This document shows, piece by piece, positions 1 to 5,344 of a stretch of 5,864 bases of DNA. Below the pieces are notes generated by a model. The model saw only the letters and a list, made by a program, of their open reading frames with translations, was not told the DNA's origin and did no database searches. The stretch covers positions 1 to 5,864 of the forward strand of contig JAITGJ010000131.1 of NCBI GenBank assembly GCA_031280705.1, read 5' to 3'. Source of the DNA: Spirochaetaceae bacterium (GTDB taxonomy: Bacteria; Spirochaetota; Spirochaetia; Treponematales; Breznakiellaceae). The translations under genes and the position numbers were made by a program. Every line of letters starts with the position of its first letter. The stretch's first letter is position 1.

Positions 1-225
1 GGCATCTCTAAAAACTTCAGTTTTTAGAGATGAACCGCTTAAAAATGCGTGTTTCGCAGCCCATAGGGCGAGAAACCGCAAGGGAACCTCTGAAAACAAC
101 CGGTTTTTAGAGGTTCCCATGTAATATCCCCGGCAGGTATATGCGGCGTTGTTTTTCCGCACGCAGCCGCACATGCGGCAAAGAGCGATTACGGCAAGCG
201 ATAACGCCCTGCGGATTTTTTTCAT
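1..225 (-). CDS. Partial gene, lipoprotein-like N-terminus, carrying palindromic repeats in frame
   Basis: On the minus strand an ATG at 225-223 is preceded, five bases away, by GAGGGG, and the frame stays open for 75 codons to the left edge. The first residues, MKKIRRALSLAVIAL, form a basic then hydrophobic signal-peptide-like segment. A cysteine cluster follows (C16, C19, C21); the stretch RMCGC could be a lipobox with C21 lipidated. From about residue 36 onward the DNA consists of hairpin repeats (82-118, 51-76, 3-32), translated as segments such as TSKNRLFSEVP and SSLKTEVFRDA. The gene is either a real lipoprotein with repeats inserted in frame or a gene broken by repeats whose frame is open by chance. 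It lies downstream of the small metal-motif gene in the same orientation, so a metal-binding lipoprotein is possible, but no domain is visible to support this. The start is well supported and the function unknown. Confidence 0.5.
   Translation of the reverse strand, partial: MKKIRRALSLAVIALCRMCGCVRKNNAAYTCRGYYMGTSKNRLFSEVPLRFLALWAAKHAFLSGSSLKTEVFRDA
3..32. repeat. Perfect hairpin, family A copy 1
   Basis: The arms CATCTCTAAAAACT (3-16) and AGTTTTTAGAGATG (19-32) pair perfectly over 14 bp around a 2-base centre. The core CTCTAAAAAC is shared with the hairpin at 82-118. Flanking pairs differ between the copies but stay complementary: C3-G32 corresponds to A85-T115, and T5-A30 to C87-G113. It lies inside the open minus-strand frame of the left-edge gene. 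Confidence 0.85.
51..76. repeat. Small two-part hairpin between the family A copies
   Basis: GTTTC (51-55) pairs with GAAAC (72-76), and inside it GCCC (59-62) pairs with GGGC (66-69) around ATA. The two stems are separated by a 3/2 internal loop. It sits midway between the two family A hairpins, so 3-118 may be one composite repeat unit of three stem-loops. Confidence 0.5.
82..118. repeat. Near-perfect hairpin, family A copy 2
   Basis: GGGAACCTCTGAAAAC (82-97) pairs with GTTTTTAGAGGTTCCC (103-118). All 16 positions are complementary except one G-T pair (92 with 108), around a 5-base loop. The core is shared with the hairpin at 3-32 and the outer stem is longer. It is translated in the minus-strand frame as part of the left-edge gene. 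Confidence 0.85.
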
Positions 226-230
226 AAAAA

Positions 231-236
231 CCCCTC
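231..236 (-). promoter_or_regulatory. Shine-Dalgarno GAGGGG of the left-edge gene
   Basis: Read on the minus strand, GAGGGG lies five bases before the ATG at 225-223. It decides the start of the partial gene and is one of only three clear ribosome binding sites in the window. No convincing -35/-10 pair was found just upstream; that DNA is the hairpin at 248-284. Confidence 0.6.
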
Positions 237-247
237 GAAAATGAATG

Positions 248-284
248 GACTTGTTCAATAACCCGGTGGGTTATCGAACAAGTC
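248..284. repeat. Hairpin, family B copy 1
   Basis: GACTTGTTCAATAACCC (248-264) pairs with GGGTTATCGAACAAGTC (268-284) around GGT, with 16 of 17 positions paired; A257 opposite C275 is the exception. The reverse complement of 269-284 occurs again, identical over 16 bases, at 5236-5251. It shares its core with the hairpin at 322-353. It lies just upstream of the ribosome binding site of the left-edge gene. Confidence 0.85.
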
Positions 285-286
285 TT

Positions 287-307
287 GCAAAAAGCTCCGC
301 TTTTCGC
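287..307. repeat. Small hairpin with TCC triloop
   Basis: GCAAAAAGC (287-295) and GCTTTTCGC (299-307) pair at eight of nine positions around TCC. Hairpins with the same three-base loop design occur at 5345-5367 (GGA) and 5475-5501 (TCC), with related TTTTGC-containing stems. It sits between the two family B hairpins. Confidence 0.6.
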
Positions 308-321
308 TGTTTTTTAGCGGA

Positions 322-353
322 AGTTGTTTAATAACTGAAGTTATTAAACAACT
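322..353. repeat. Perfect hairpin, family B copy 2
   Basis: AGTTGTTTAATAACT (322-336) pairs perfectly over 15 bp with AGTTATTAAACAACT (339-353) around GA. Compared with 248-284, three base pairs have changed on both sides together: C250-G282 to G323-C352, C256-G276 to T329-A346, and C263-G269 to T336-A339. Confidence 0.85.
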
Positions 354-642
354 CTCATAGAGTTGTGCGGTACACGGCTTTCCAATGCTGCCGGATATCC
401 CTGTTTTTTGTGTGCACCCCTTTTCCCCTTCCGTCAAAAATCAGACGGGAAATATACGCCGTGGGCGTTGTTCGGCGCCGGCAGTCCGGCGTAGTCTCCA
501 CATATTTGCCGCTTGCGCCAGGGCACAATGCGTGCATCTATCGTGCCGCAGCGCATGTGCGGAGACCTGCACCAATGGGGCTGTTGAACAGGTCCATTGA
601 TCAGGAGCGCGGCATCAAAGGCGCAGGCGTTGGGGGGGGAAA

Positions 643-945
643 TCAAAAATTGAGTCTGGTTTTTAACAGGACCGGCGTGGCGGGGATGAAACAAAGCGAA
701 CGGGCGCGTTTTGCCCGTAATGCCGCGCGGACGGCCAGCACGGCGGCGGCGCCCGCCGCGCCCGCGCGCCCCGCTCCCTCAAGTACCTGCCGGACGATTT
801 GTATTTCAAGGCAGATGGTACATTGTTCCCCGGTATGTTCGTGGTCATGCCGGGTGAAGACAAAAATCTCCGCGAAAACGGCGGCAAGCGTCAAAAACGC
901 CGTAAGGACGAGACACACAAGCCTTTTGTGCGGTATGATTGTCAT
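643..945 (-). CDS. Small membrane protein with HDHEH...CxxC putative metal-binding motif
   Basis: This 100-residue protein has a basic N-terminus and a hydrophobic segment at about residues 9-30 (VCLVLTAFLTLAAVF). A ligand-rich stretch follows: H33, H35 and H37 in RHDHEHTGE, then C42 and C45 in QCTICLE. An Ala-rich, weakly hydrophobic stretch covers about 60-76 and the tail ends in LLKTRLNF. The His/Cys cluster next to a membrane segment suggests binding of zinc, copper or a similar metal at the outer face of the membrane. I recall similar small proteins beside metal-uptake genes in Firmicutes and spirochaetes, but could not check this. I chose the ATG at 945-943 over an upstream ATG at 1035 because a strong promoter (955-983) ends nine bases before it; the longer form would place that promoter inside the gene. 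No Shine-Dalgarno is visible. A Fur-family-like operator overlaps the start. The Ala/Arg-rich middle (residues 60-82) is unusually GC-rich. Confidence 0.75.
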   Translation of the reverse strand: MTIIPHKRLVCLVLTAFLTLAAVFAEIFVFTRHDHEHTGEQCTICLEIQIVRQVLEGAGRAGAAGAAAVLAVRAALRAKRARSLCFIPATPVLLKTRLNF

Positions 946-950
946 TATTA
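936..950. promoter_or_regulatory. Fur-family-like operator (7-1-7 box) over the start of the metal-motif gene
   Basis: TGATTGTCATTATTA (936-950) matches 11 of the 14 defined positions of the Fur/PerR/Zur-type 7-1-7 consensus TGATAATNATTATCA. The wider 933-953 segment is an imperfect palindrome with GTAT...ATAC ends and 7 of 10 pairs matching. It covers the predicted transcription start and the ATG, an ideal place for a repressor. Fit with a metal-binding product supports metal-dependent control; which regulator is unknown. Confidence 0.45.
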
Positions 951-954
951 TACG

Positions 955-983
955 AGTATAGCATGCTGAAAAGATTACGTCAA
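955..983 (-). promoter_or_regulatory. Sigma70-type promoter of the small metal-motif gene
   Basis: On the minus strand, TTGACG (983-978) is followed after exactly 17 bases by TATACT (960-955), with TGC just before the -10 box (extended -10). The predicted transcription start falls about 3-4 bases before the ATG at 945, giving an almost leaderless mRNA. Confidence 0.7.
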
Positions 984-1047
984 GGGCGTTTTGTTTAGAA
1001 GCCGCGCCGCCGCCATCGCGTAAAAGATCGGGCATGCCTGTACGTAT

Positions 1048-1087
1048 GCGCCGGACGGGCCGCGCAGGGGAAGGCCGCGTCCGGTGC
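1048..1087. repeat. GC-rich imperfect hairpin between two minus-strand genes
   Basis: GCGCCGGACGGGCC (1048-1061) pairs with GGCCGCGTCCGGTGC (1073-1087), with one mismatch and one bulged base. It lies 60-100 bases after the stop of the radical SAM gene. It has no T run, so it is not a standard intrinsic terminator; it may be a diverged palindromic repeat or a 3' end structure. Confidence 0.4.
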
Positions 1088-1146
1088 GGCGCGGACAGGA
1101 ATTTTGCATCCTGATATGCGGCCCATAAACGGCGGCATCCGCGCGG

Positions 1147-1965
1147 TCAGGCTTTTTTTATTTTTTCATGATAAAAATACGAACCATATTTAATGTCATG
1201 TTTCCGGCAAAAAGCGCCGATTTCCTTTTCCATAATGCGCCAGTATTCCATATTTTTACGGCGATAAATATCATCGTACAGCGGCACAAGGGACGGATGG
1301 TTTTCGCGGATATACGCAAGGACGGCGGGACGGTATGCGCCGCGCAGATTGAGGTTTTCAAAATAAAAAGTCCCGGTAAAATCCCGGCACGCCGTCAGTA
1401 TTTCCCGGAAATCAGTTATGCCGGGAAATACCGGCGAAAGGAAAAGATAGGTGCTGATCCCCGCCGCATGCAGTTTTCGTGCCGCCGTCAGCCGCCGTTC
1501 AATGGAGGGAGCGCGCGGCTCAAGCGCTCTGCGTATGCCGTCGTCCAGGGTGTTGAGTGAAAATCCCGCGGTACAGTTGGGTATTTTCTCAAGGAGGTCA
1601 AGATCGTCAAGTATCAAATCAGATTTGGTAAGAATTTGCACGGCGATATTCGTGCCGGCAAATTGCGCAAGCAGACTGCGCGTAACGCGGTATTTCCGCT
1701 CAAAAGGATTGTAGGGATCCGTGGACGAGCCGAACAGTATTTTCTTTCCCGCAAGGCGCCGGATCGGTATTTTCCCCGCGTAGTGTTTTATGTCGATAAA
1801 ATCACCCCATTTTTCCGCGTGATCCGTAAAGCGCCTCATGTAGTCGGCGTAACAGTACATGCACTTGTGGGGGCAGCCAATGTAGGGATTGATGACATAA
1901 TCTCCCGCAGGCACCCTGGTTTTGGTGAGGATGCTTTTTGCCTCAATTTCTTTCAGGTGGATCAT
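1147..1965 (-). CDS. Radical SAM protein, spore photolyase-like (SPL) family
   Basis: This 272-residue protein has the radical SAM cluster motif CxxxCxxC at C31, C35 and C38 within NPYIGCPHKCMYCYA, which binds the 4Fe-4S cluster that cleaves S-adenosylmethionine. The segment GSSTDPYNPFE (79-89) followed by TRSLLAQF is typical of the SplB-like group (COG1533). This group contains true spore photolyases and many proteins of unknown substrate. Nothing points to a spore photolyase here: spirochaetes do not sporulate and no partner gene is adjacent. The substrate is therefore unknown, with nucleic acid a reasonable guess. I placed the start at ATG 1965-1963 because AGAGG lies seven bases upstream; the frame continues upstream to other starts without such a site. 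It is a single gene divergent from the rhomboid gene, with a TTGACA -35 upstream. Length is near the family norm and the protein looks intact. Confidence 0.88.
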   Translation of the reverse strand: MIHLKEIEAKSILTKTRVPAGDYVINPYIGCPHKCMYCYADYMRRFTDHAEKWGDFIDIKHYAGKIPIRRLAGKKILFGSSTDPYNPFERKYRVTRSLLAQFAGTNIAVQILTKSDLILDDLDLLEKIPNCTAGFSLNTLDDGIRRALEPRAPSIERRLTAARKLHAAGISTYLFLSPVFPGITDFREILTACRDFTGTFYFENLNLRGAYRPAVLAYIRENHPSLVPLYDDIYRRKNMEYWRIMEKEIGAFCRKHDIKYGSYFYHEKIKKA

Positions 1966-1981
1966 AGGGTATCCTCTCCCC

Positions 1982-2010
1982 AGCATCGGGCGGCCGGCGG
2001 ACCGTGTCAA
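1982..2010 (-). promoter_or_regulatory. Candidate promoter of the radical SAM gene
   Basis: On the minus strand a perfect -35 TTGACA (2010-2005) is followed after 17 bases by GATGCT (1987-1982), a poor -10 (3 of 6 positions). The predicted mRNA would begin about ten bases before the AGAGG ribosome binding site and ATG. The weak -10 lowers confidence and could mean activator dependence. Confidence 0.4.
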
Positions 2011-2064
2011 GGCGCATGTTTCTTTTTTGGGGAAATTTCGCCGGACGGCAGGCGGCCCCTGCGG

Positions 2065-2093
2065 TTTACTTTCCCCCGCCGTTTTGGTATATT
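2065..2093 (+). promoter_or_regulatory. Promoter of the rhomboid gene, predicted leaderless
   Basis: TTTACT (2065-2070), a 17-base spacer, then TATATT (2088-2093) preceded by TGG (extended -10). Only six bases separate the -10 box from the ATG at 2100, so transcription should begin at or next to the A of the start codon. No Shine-Dalgarno sequence is present. Confidence 0.6.
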
Positions 2094-2099
2094 ACTCCC

Positions 2100-2723
2100 A
2101 TGAATCCCCTCCGGCGGCCCTTCCGCTATCGTTATGACAATATAACGCTGATCCTCGTGGTCCTCAACGGGCTCGTGTTTTTGCTTCAGCGGATTTATCC
2201 GGCGGCAGGCGGGTATGCGGCGCTTACCCCCGCTCTGGCGCTGAACGGCTGGGTGTGGCAGTTTGTAACGTATATGTTCGTCCACGGCGGGTTTGATCAT
2301 ATTCTCCTTAATATGCTTGCGCTCTTTATTTTTGGCCATCAGGTTGAGCGGCACATGGGAAGCCGGGAATTCCTCCTTTATTACCTTTTGACCGGGATAC
2401 TCGCGGGGGTGTTTTCTTTTGTGGTGTACCTCCTGACCGGCGCGTATTGGGTGCATCTTTTGGGGGCGTCCGGGGCGATTTTCGCGGTTCAGTTTGCCTA
2501 TGCGGTGTTTTTTCCCCAGTCCCGCATCTACCTCTGGGGGATTTTACCCCTCCGCGCCCCGGTGATGGTGCTGGGCTTTACCGGTATCGAACTGGTTTCT
2601 TCCATTTTTGGGCGGCGCGACGGAGTGGCCCACCTCACGCACCTTGCGGGGTTCGCCTTCGGCTGGCTTTATTTTGTGGCGCGCTTCAGCATAAACCCGT
2701 GGAAGGAACTTACCCGGCGATGA
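2100..2723 (+). CDS. Rhomboid family intramembrane serine protease
   Basis: This 207-residue polytopic membrane protein cleaves other membrane proteins within the bilayer. Hydrophobic segments start at about residues 15-33 and continue through most of the chain, consistent with the six-helix rhomboid fold. The family signatures are present: HILLN (H67 and N71, the HxxxN of the second helix and oxyanion region), GASG (122-125) with nucleophile S124, and the catalytic histidine H181 in THLAGFAFG of the last helix. A second histidine, H178, lies one turn before it. The protease is therefore predicted active. The start is the ATG at 2100, giving MNPLRRPFRYRYDN just before helix 1; earlier in-frame starts (GTG 2004, ATG 2016) would add a non-rhomboid extension and place the promoter inside the gene. 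No substrate is evident nearby. Degenerate direct repeats begin at its stop codon. Confidence 0.92.
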   Translation: MNPLRRPFRYRYDNITLILVVLNGLVFLLQRIYPAAGGYAALTPALALNGWVWQFVTYMFVHGGFDHILLNMLALFIFGHQVERHMGSREFLLYYLLTGILAGVFSFVVYLLTGAYWVHLLGASGAIFAVQFAYAVFFPQSRIYLWGILPLRAPVMVLGFTGIELVSSIFGRRDGVAHLTHLAGFAFGWLYFVARFSINPWKELTRR

Positions 2724-2787
2724 AGCGGAAGCGGCCGCCGGTACTGCGATGAAGCGGGCAGCGTCGCCGGCACGGCGTGAAGGGGCA
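2712..2787 (+). repeat. Degenerate short direct repeats after the rhomboid stop
   Basis: The 12-mer GCGATGAAGCGG occurs at 2717-2728, overlapping the stop codon, and again at 2746-2757. A longer unit at 2736-2760 (CGCCGGTACTGCGATG onward) recurs at 2765-2787 with two substitutions and two one-base gaps, a 29-base period. This looks like an old tandem duplication; a role is not evident. Confidence 0.5.
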
Positions 2788-2823
2788 TTATCGCTAAAAA
2801 CATGCCCATCTTCATCTGAAACC

Positions 2824-2853
2824 TTGAAATCTATGTGCCTTTGCTGGCATATT
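2824..2853 (+). promoter_or_regulatory. Promoter of the 714-residue gene, predicted near-leaderless
   Basis: TTGAAA (2824-2829), an 18-base spacer and CATATT (2848-2853), with TGG directly before the -10 box. Transcription should begin near 2860, three to four bases before the ATG at 2864. This argues against the GTG at 2855 as start. No Shine-Dalgarno is seen before either codon. Confidence 0.5.
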
Positions 2854-2863
2854 AGTGATAGTC

Positions 2864-5008
2864 ATGACCCAGAACCAGGAAGATGCACTGTACGAGTTCC
2901 TCGAAAATGCCACCGGGCCGTTCAGTATTGACAATATCGTATCTTTTGTGCGGATGGCCGGCTCCAGAAAGCAGTCTCCCCGGCTGGCCCAGGAAATTAC
3001 CGCGCTGATCAACTCCCGCAACATAGCCTTCCGGCTGGGAGACCGGCGCTGGATTTCCCGCCGGGGTTGTTTCGAGTCCGCGCGGTTTGCGATCAGCCCC
3101 ACGCGGATTGAATTGCTCAACGGAATTTTGATTCCCGGTCATCGCTGCGTTCCCTTTGCCAACCCCATATTGATGCCCCAGGAACTGTCCTTTTTTTGGA
3201 AGGGCGCGCCCGTGCCCATTACCACCACGGAGGGGCCGCCGGAAGAGCTATACCCCTATTACGCCATTTATGGCGAGGAATATGCCCCCCAGTACGTTGC
3301 CCGGGACAACCCCGAAAACGAAAGCGCCTATAACGAAGATCCCTTTGACGATCCGCTGGAAGTTTCCATTCACACGCTGGATATGCGGTCCATTTACCGG
3401 GAAACGGGCTTTGTGCCCGGCGACCGCTTTGTCGTGTCGTGCCGGGACTGGCGGGCCGGTTCTTTCGATCTGGAAAAAGCCGGAAAGGACGAGTGGCCCC
3501 CGGAAGATCTGTACGGATGGTTCGAAGCGGCGGAGGCGGGATTCGCCGGGTCCTTTGAGTATCTGGGGCCGGGGGTTTCCACGGATGAGCAAATCGCCTT
3601 TGCCTATTGGTACGGCGGCGAACGGATGCGGGAGGTTCCAGCCTGGTCCCTGGAAGAATTTTTGTACGAAAAAACGGACCAGATCGAGACGGTCCCCTAC
3701 GGCCTTGAATCGCGGTTTTGGCGCGCGGGCCGGGAAATCCCCGACCGGACATCCCTTGAGGGAGTGCAAACCGTTTCGGACCGGACCTATATTGAAGAAA
3801 CCCTCTACCGGAACGGCGTTCCCATATCGGAATTTGTGATTCAGGCCTATGTACGGGACGCGCTGTTTCGCGGCGATACCCGTATCCCGGAGATTGTGGA
3901 GCGGATTGTTCCCCAGGCGGTTCGGCTCGATTCCCGGACCCGTTCGGGGCTGGCGGACTATGTGTCCGGGGCGCTTGACGAATTCAAAACCACCTACGAT
4001 AACGCCGCCGACCGTGAAATGGGCGCGGTCAGGCGGCGGGTGGCGGAACTCCACACGGCGGTGATCGAGCTTTCCGCCCGGCTGCTCAAAGATGAAGCCA
4101 ATACGTCGTGGCTTCCCAAACATACGGTGGTGGTACTTTCCCAGATTCAGAGCCACGCGGCGGCGATTCTTGAGGACCTTGACAGCGATGAGCCGCCGCC
4201 GGAACTGGAACTCGACGCCATGGATAATTCGCTGGATAGTATGCTCGACACCTACGAAGAAACCAGGGACATGGTGGAAGAAGCCCTCCAGATTTACCGG
4301 CGCAACGCGATTCGTCTGGTACGGGCCGATACTGCCGCGTCCAGCGCGGGAAGCGCGGCGGAGGAACAGTACGAAGAGGAAGTATGGCGGGTCATTCAAA
4401 TCAGCCTCGGCGGCGTTGATATTTGGCGGCGGCTCGCCCTTGCCGGTGATTTCCGGCTGGACGAACTGCACCGGGTAATTTCCCTGCTTTTTGGCTGGCA
4501 AGAAGGGCCCTACCGTTTTGCGGTTGCCCGTTCGTTCCGGATTCTTCAAACCGCGCCGGGCGGTGAGGGGAGCCTTTTCCCGGCCCGTACCATTGGGGAA
4601 CTTGCCGGGCAGGGAACTGCGGAACTGCGCTACGAACATTCCGGCAGTTGGGACGTAAAGATTCTGTTTTTATCCGGCGCCCAAAAACCTGTGAACGCCC
4701 GGGCCTGCTGTGTGGCCGGAGCGGGTCTGCCGCCGCCCCCTGACGTGAACAACCCGCTGATATACCGGAAAATGCTTGCCGCCGCAGGGCGGAGACCGCC
4801 GGACCGGGGCGGCACCTGTGTGCCCTATACCCCCAAAACCGGCGGCCTGGGGTATGACTACGGTAATTTTAACCTGAATGAATGCAACCGGCTCCTTGCC
4901 GCCGCGTTCCCGGCGTACAAAGACGCGCCGGAACTGGGCGGAGACGCCGCTTCGGGCAGCCCGGTTGCCACCGGCCCTGATCCCGATCTGAACCAGCCCC
5001 CGTACTGA
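2864..5008 (+). CDS. Large protein with winged-helix-like N-terminus and divergent pRiA4b ORF-3-like C-terminal domain
   Basis: This 714-residue soluble protein has no signal peptide or membrane segment. Residues 1-70 look like a small helical, possibly winged-helix module (FSIDNIVSFVR, ending in RLGDRRWISRRG). Next comes a conserved-looking stretch with ISPTRIELLNGILIPGHRC (78-96). Residues 120-300 are rich in acidic and aromatic residues (EWPPEDLYGWFEAAEAGF at 210-227). Residues 365-490 are mostly helical and charged, with possible coiled coil. The C-terminal part (about 505-680) resembles the plasmid pRiA4b ORF-3 family: EVWRVIQISLGGVDIWRRLAL (506-526), LDELHRVISLLFGWQ (532-546), YEHSGSWDVKI (590-600) where the family usually has YDFGDxW, and CCVAGAGLPPPPD (615-627) where CxxGxxxCPPED is usual. 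The second Cys of that motif and the acidic YDFGD residues are altered. The tail (690-714) is Gly/Pro-rich and probably disordered. ATG 2864 is chosen from the promoter spacing; GTG 2855 would add three residues. The pRiA4b domain has no established biochemical function, so none is assigned. Confidence 0.8.
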   Translation: MTQNQEDALYEFLENATGPFSIDNIVSFVRMAGSRKQSPRLAQEITALINSRNIAFRLGDRRWISRRGCFESARFAISPTRIELLNGILIPGHRCVPFANPILMPQELSFFWKGAPVPITTTEGPPEELYPYYAIYGEEYAPQYVARDNPENESAYNEDPFDDPLEVSIHTLDMRSIYRETGFVPGDRFVVSCRDWRAGSFDLEKAGKDEWPPEDLYGWFEAAEAGFAGSFEYLGPGVSTDEQIAFAYWYGGERMREVPAWSLEEFLYEKTDQIETVPYGLESRFWRAGREIPDRTSLEGVQTVSDRTYIEETLYRNGVPISEFVIQAYVRDALFRGDTRIPEIVERIVPQAVRLDSRTRSGLADYVSGALDEFKTTYDNAADREMGAVRRRVAELHTAVIELSARLLKDEANTSWLPKHTVVVLSQIQSHAAAILEDLDSDEPPPELELDAMDNSLDSMLDTYEETRDMVEEALQIYRRNAIRLVRADTAASSAGSAAEEQYEEEVWRVIQISLGGVDIWRRLALAGDFRLDELHRVISLLFGWQEGPYRFAVARSFRILQTAPGGEGSLFPARTIGELAGQGTAELRYEHSGSWDVKILFLSGAQKPVNARACCVAGAGLPPPPDVNNPLIYRKMLAAAGRRPPDRGGTCVPYTPKTGGLGYDYGNFNLNECNRLLAAAFPAYKDAPELGGDAASGSPVATGPDPDLNQPPY

Positions 5009-5044
5009 ATCATTGCGTGGAAACGCGGTAATCCTTATGGCATA

Positions 5045-5062
5045 CCGGCCCGCTGAGGCCGG
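5045..5062 (+). terminator. Weak hairpin after the large gene, possible 3' end
   Basis: CCGGCC (5045-5050) pairs with GGCCGG (5057-5062) around a 6-base loop, about 36 bases past the stop of the 714-residue gene. There is no U run after it, so it would be an incomplete intrinsic terminator at best. Confidence 0.25.
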
Positions 5063-5094
5063 CGCGGCTGGGGGCGCAAATAGCTGCGGCAACG

Positions 5095-5163
5095 TTTGCC
5101 AGTTTCTTGTCCCTGTTTTTAATATGGATGATTTTTGAACAATGGCAGCACCAAACTGGCGAA
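5095..5163. repeat. Spaced imperfect inverted repeat
   Basis: TTTGCCAGTTT (5095-5105) and AAACTGGCGAA (5153-5163) are complementary at 10 of 11 positions, 47 bases apart; extending outward by four bases adds two more pairs. It could bound a tiny inserted or decayed element. There are no evident target-site duplications. Confidence 0.45.
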
Positions 5164-5235
5164 GTTTCCAAACAAATTCCGCTTCAATAAGGGTAAAAGG
5201 TACCGCGTTTAGGGTGGTGCGGTGCATTTTGCGGA

Positions 5236-5251
5236 GACTTGTTCGATAACC
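5236..5251 (+). repeat. Single arm of a family B palindromic repeat
   Basis: GACTTGTTCGATAACC is identical over 16 bases to the reverse complement of 269-284, about 5 kb away, and differs by one base from 248-263. The matching second arm is missing here, so this is a half-copy. Confidence 0.7.
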
Positions 5252-5317
5252 GTCCCGGCTGTTTACGACATTCGCGCAGGGCCTCGCCGGGGACCGGTTC
5301 GCTACGCGCTCAAGCCT

Positions 5318-5342
5318 GCTCAAGCCGCTACGCGGCTTGAGC
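5318..5342. repeat. Perfect 11-bp hairpin, TAC loop
   Basis: GCTCAAGCCGC (5318-5328) and GCGGCTTGAGC (5332-5342) pair perfectly around TAC. The left arm is preceded by a partial direct copy, GCTCAAGCC at 5308-5316, so the arm was partly duplicated. Confidence 0.8.
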
Positions 5343-5344
5343 TT

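Larger units (their letters stand above)
226..642. other. 417-base gap without a convincing gene; repeat cluster in its left part
   Basis: Between the left-edge gene and the small metal-motif gene I find no frame with both a plausible start signal and a recognisable product. A minus-strand frame of about 60 codons (437-255) ends inside the hairpin at 248-284 and is partly built from repeat sequence. The left part holds three consecutive hairpins (248-353). Position 581-591 is a short palindrome, CTGTTGAACAG, and 632-639 is a run of eight G. The remainder (about 360-580) has no structure I can name; it may be the remains of a decayed gene. Confidence 0.5.

Noticed and set aside
248..353. CRISPR array
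   Set aside because: The hairpins are palindromic, differ in sequence, and are not direct repeats with regular unique spacers.
365..961. 198-residue plus-strand frame
   Set aside because: It runs antisense through the small metal-motif gene, whose membrane segment, ligand motif and promoter are all on the minus strand.
1108..1146. Intrinsic terminator after the radical SAM gene
   Set aside because: The possible stem (GATATGCGGCC with GGCGGCATC) has bulges and mismatches and no T run follows on the minus strand; the T-rich stretch at 1152-1166 encodes the lysine-rich C-terminus.
2749..2931. 60-residue plus-strand frame before the large gene
   Set aside because: It consists of degenerate repeat and promoter sequence, overlaps the large gene in another frame, and has no start signal.
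3248..4639. 463-residue open frame on the minus strand
   Set aside because: It lies wholly opposite the 714-residue plus-strand gene, whose product has a recognisable C-terminal domain. Its own product is Arg/Pro/Gly-rich, with no domain or ribosome binding site; long antisense frames are expected in GC-rich genes.
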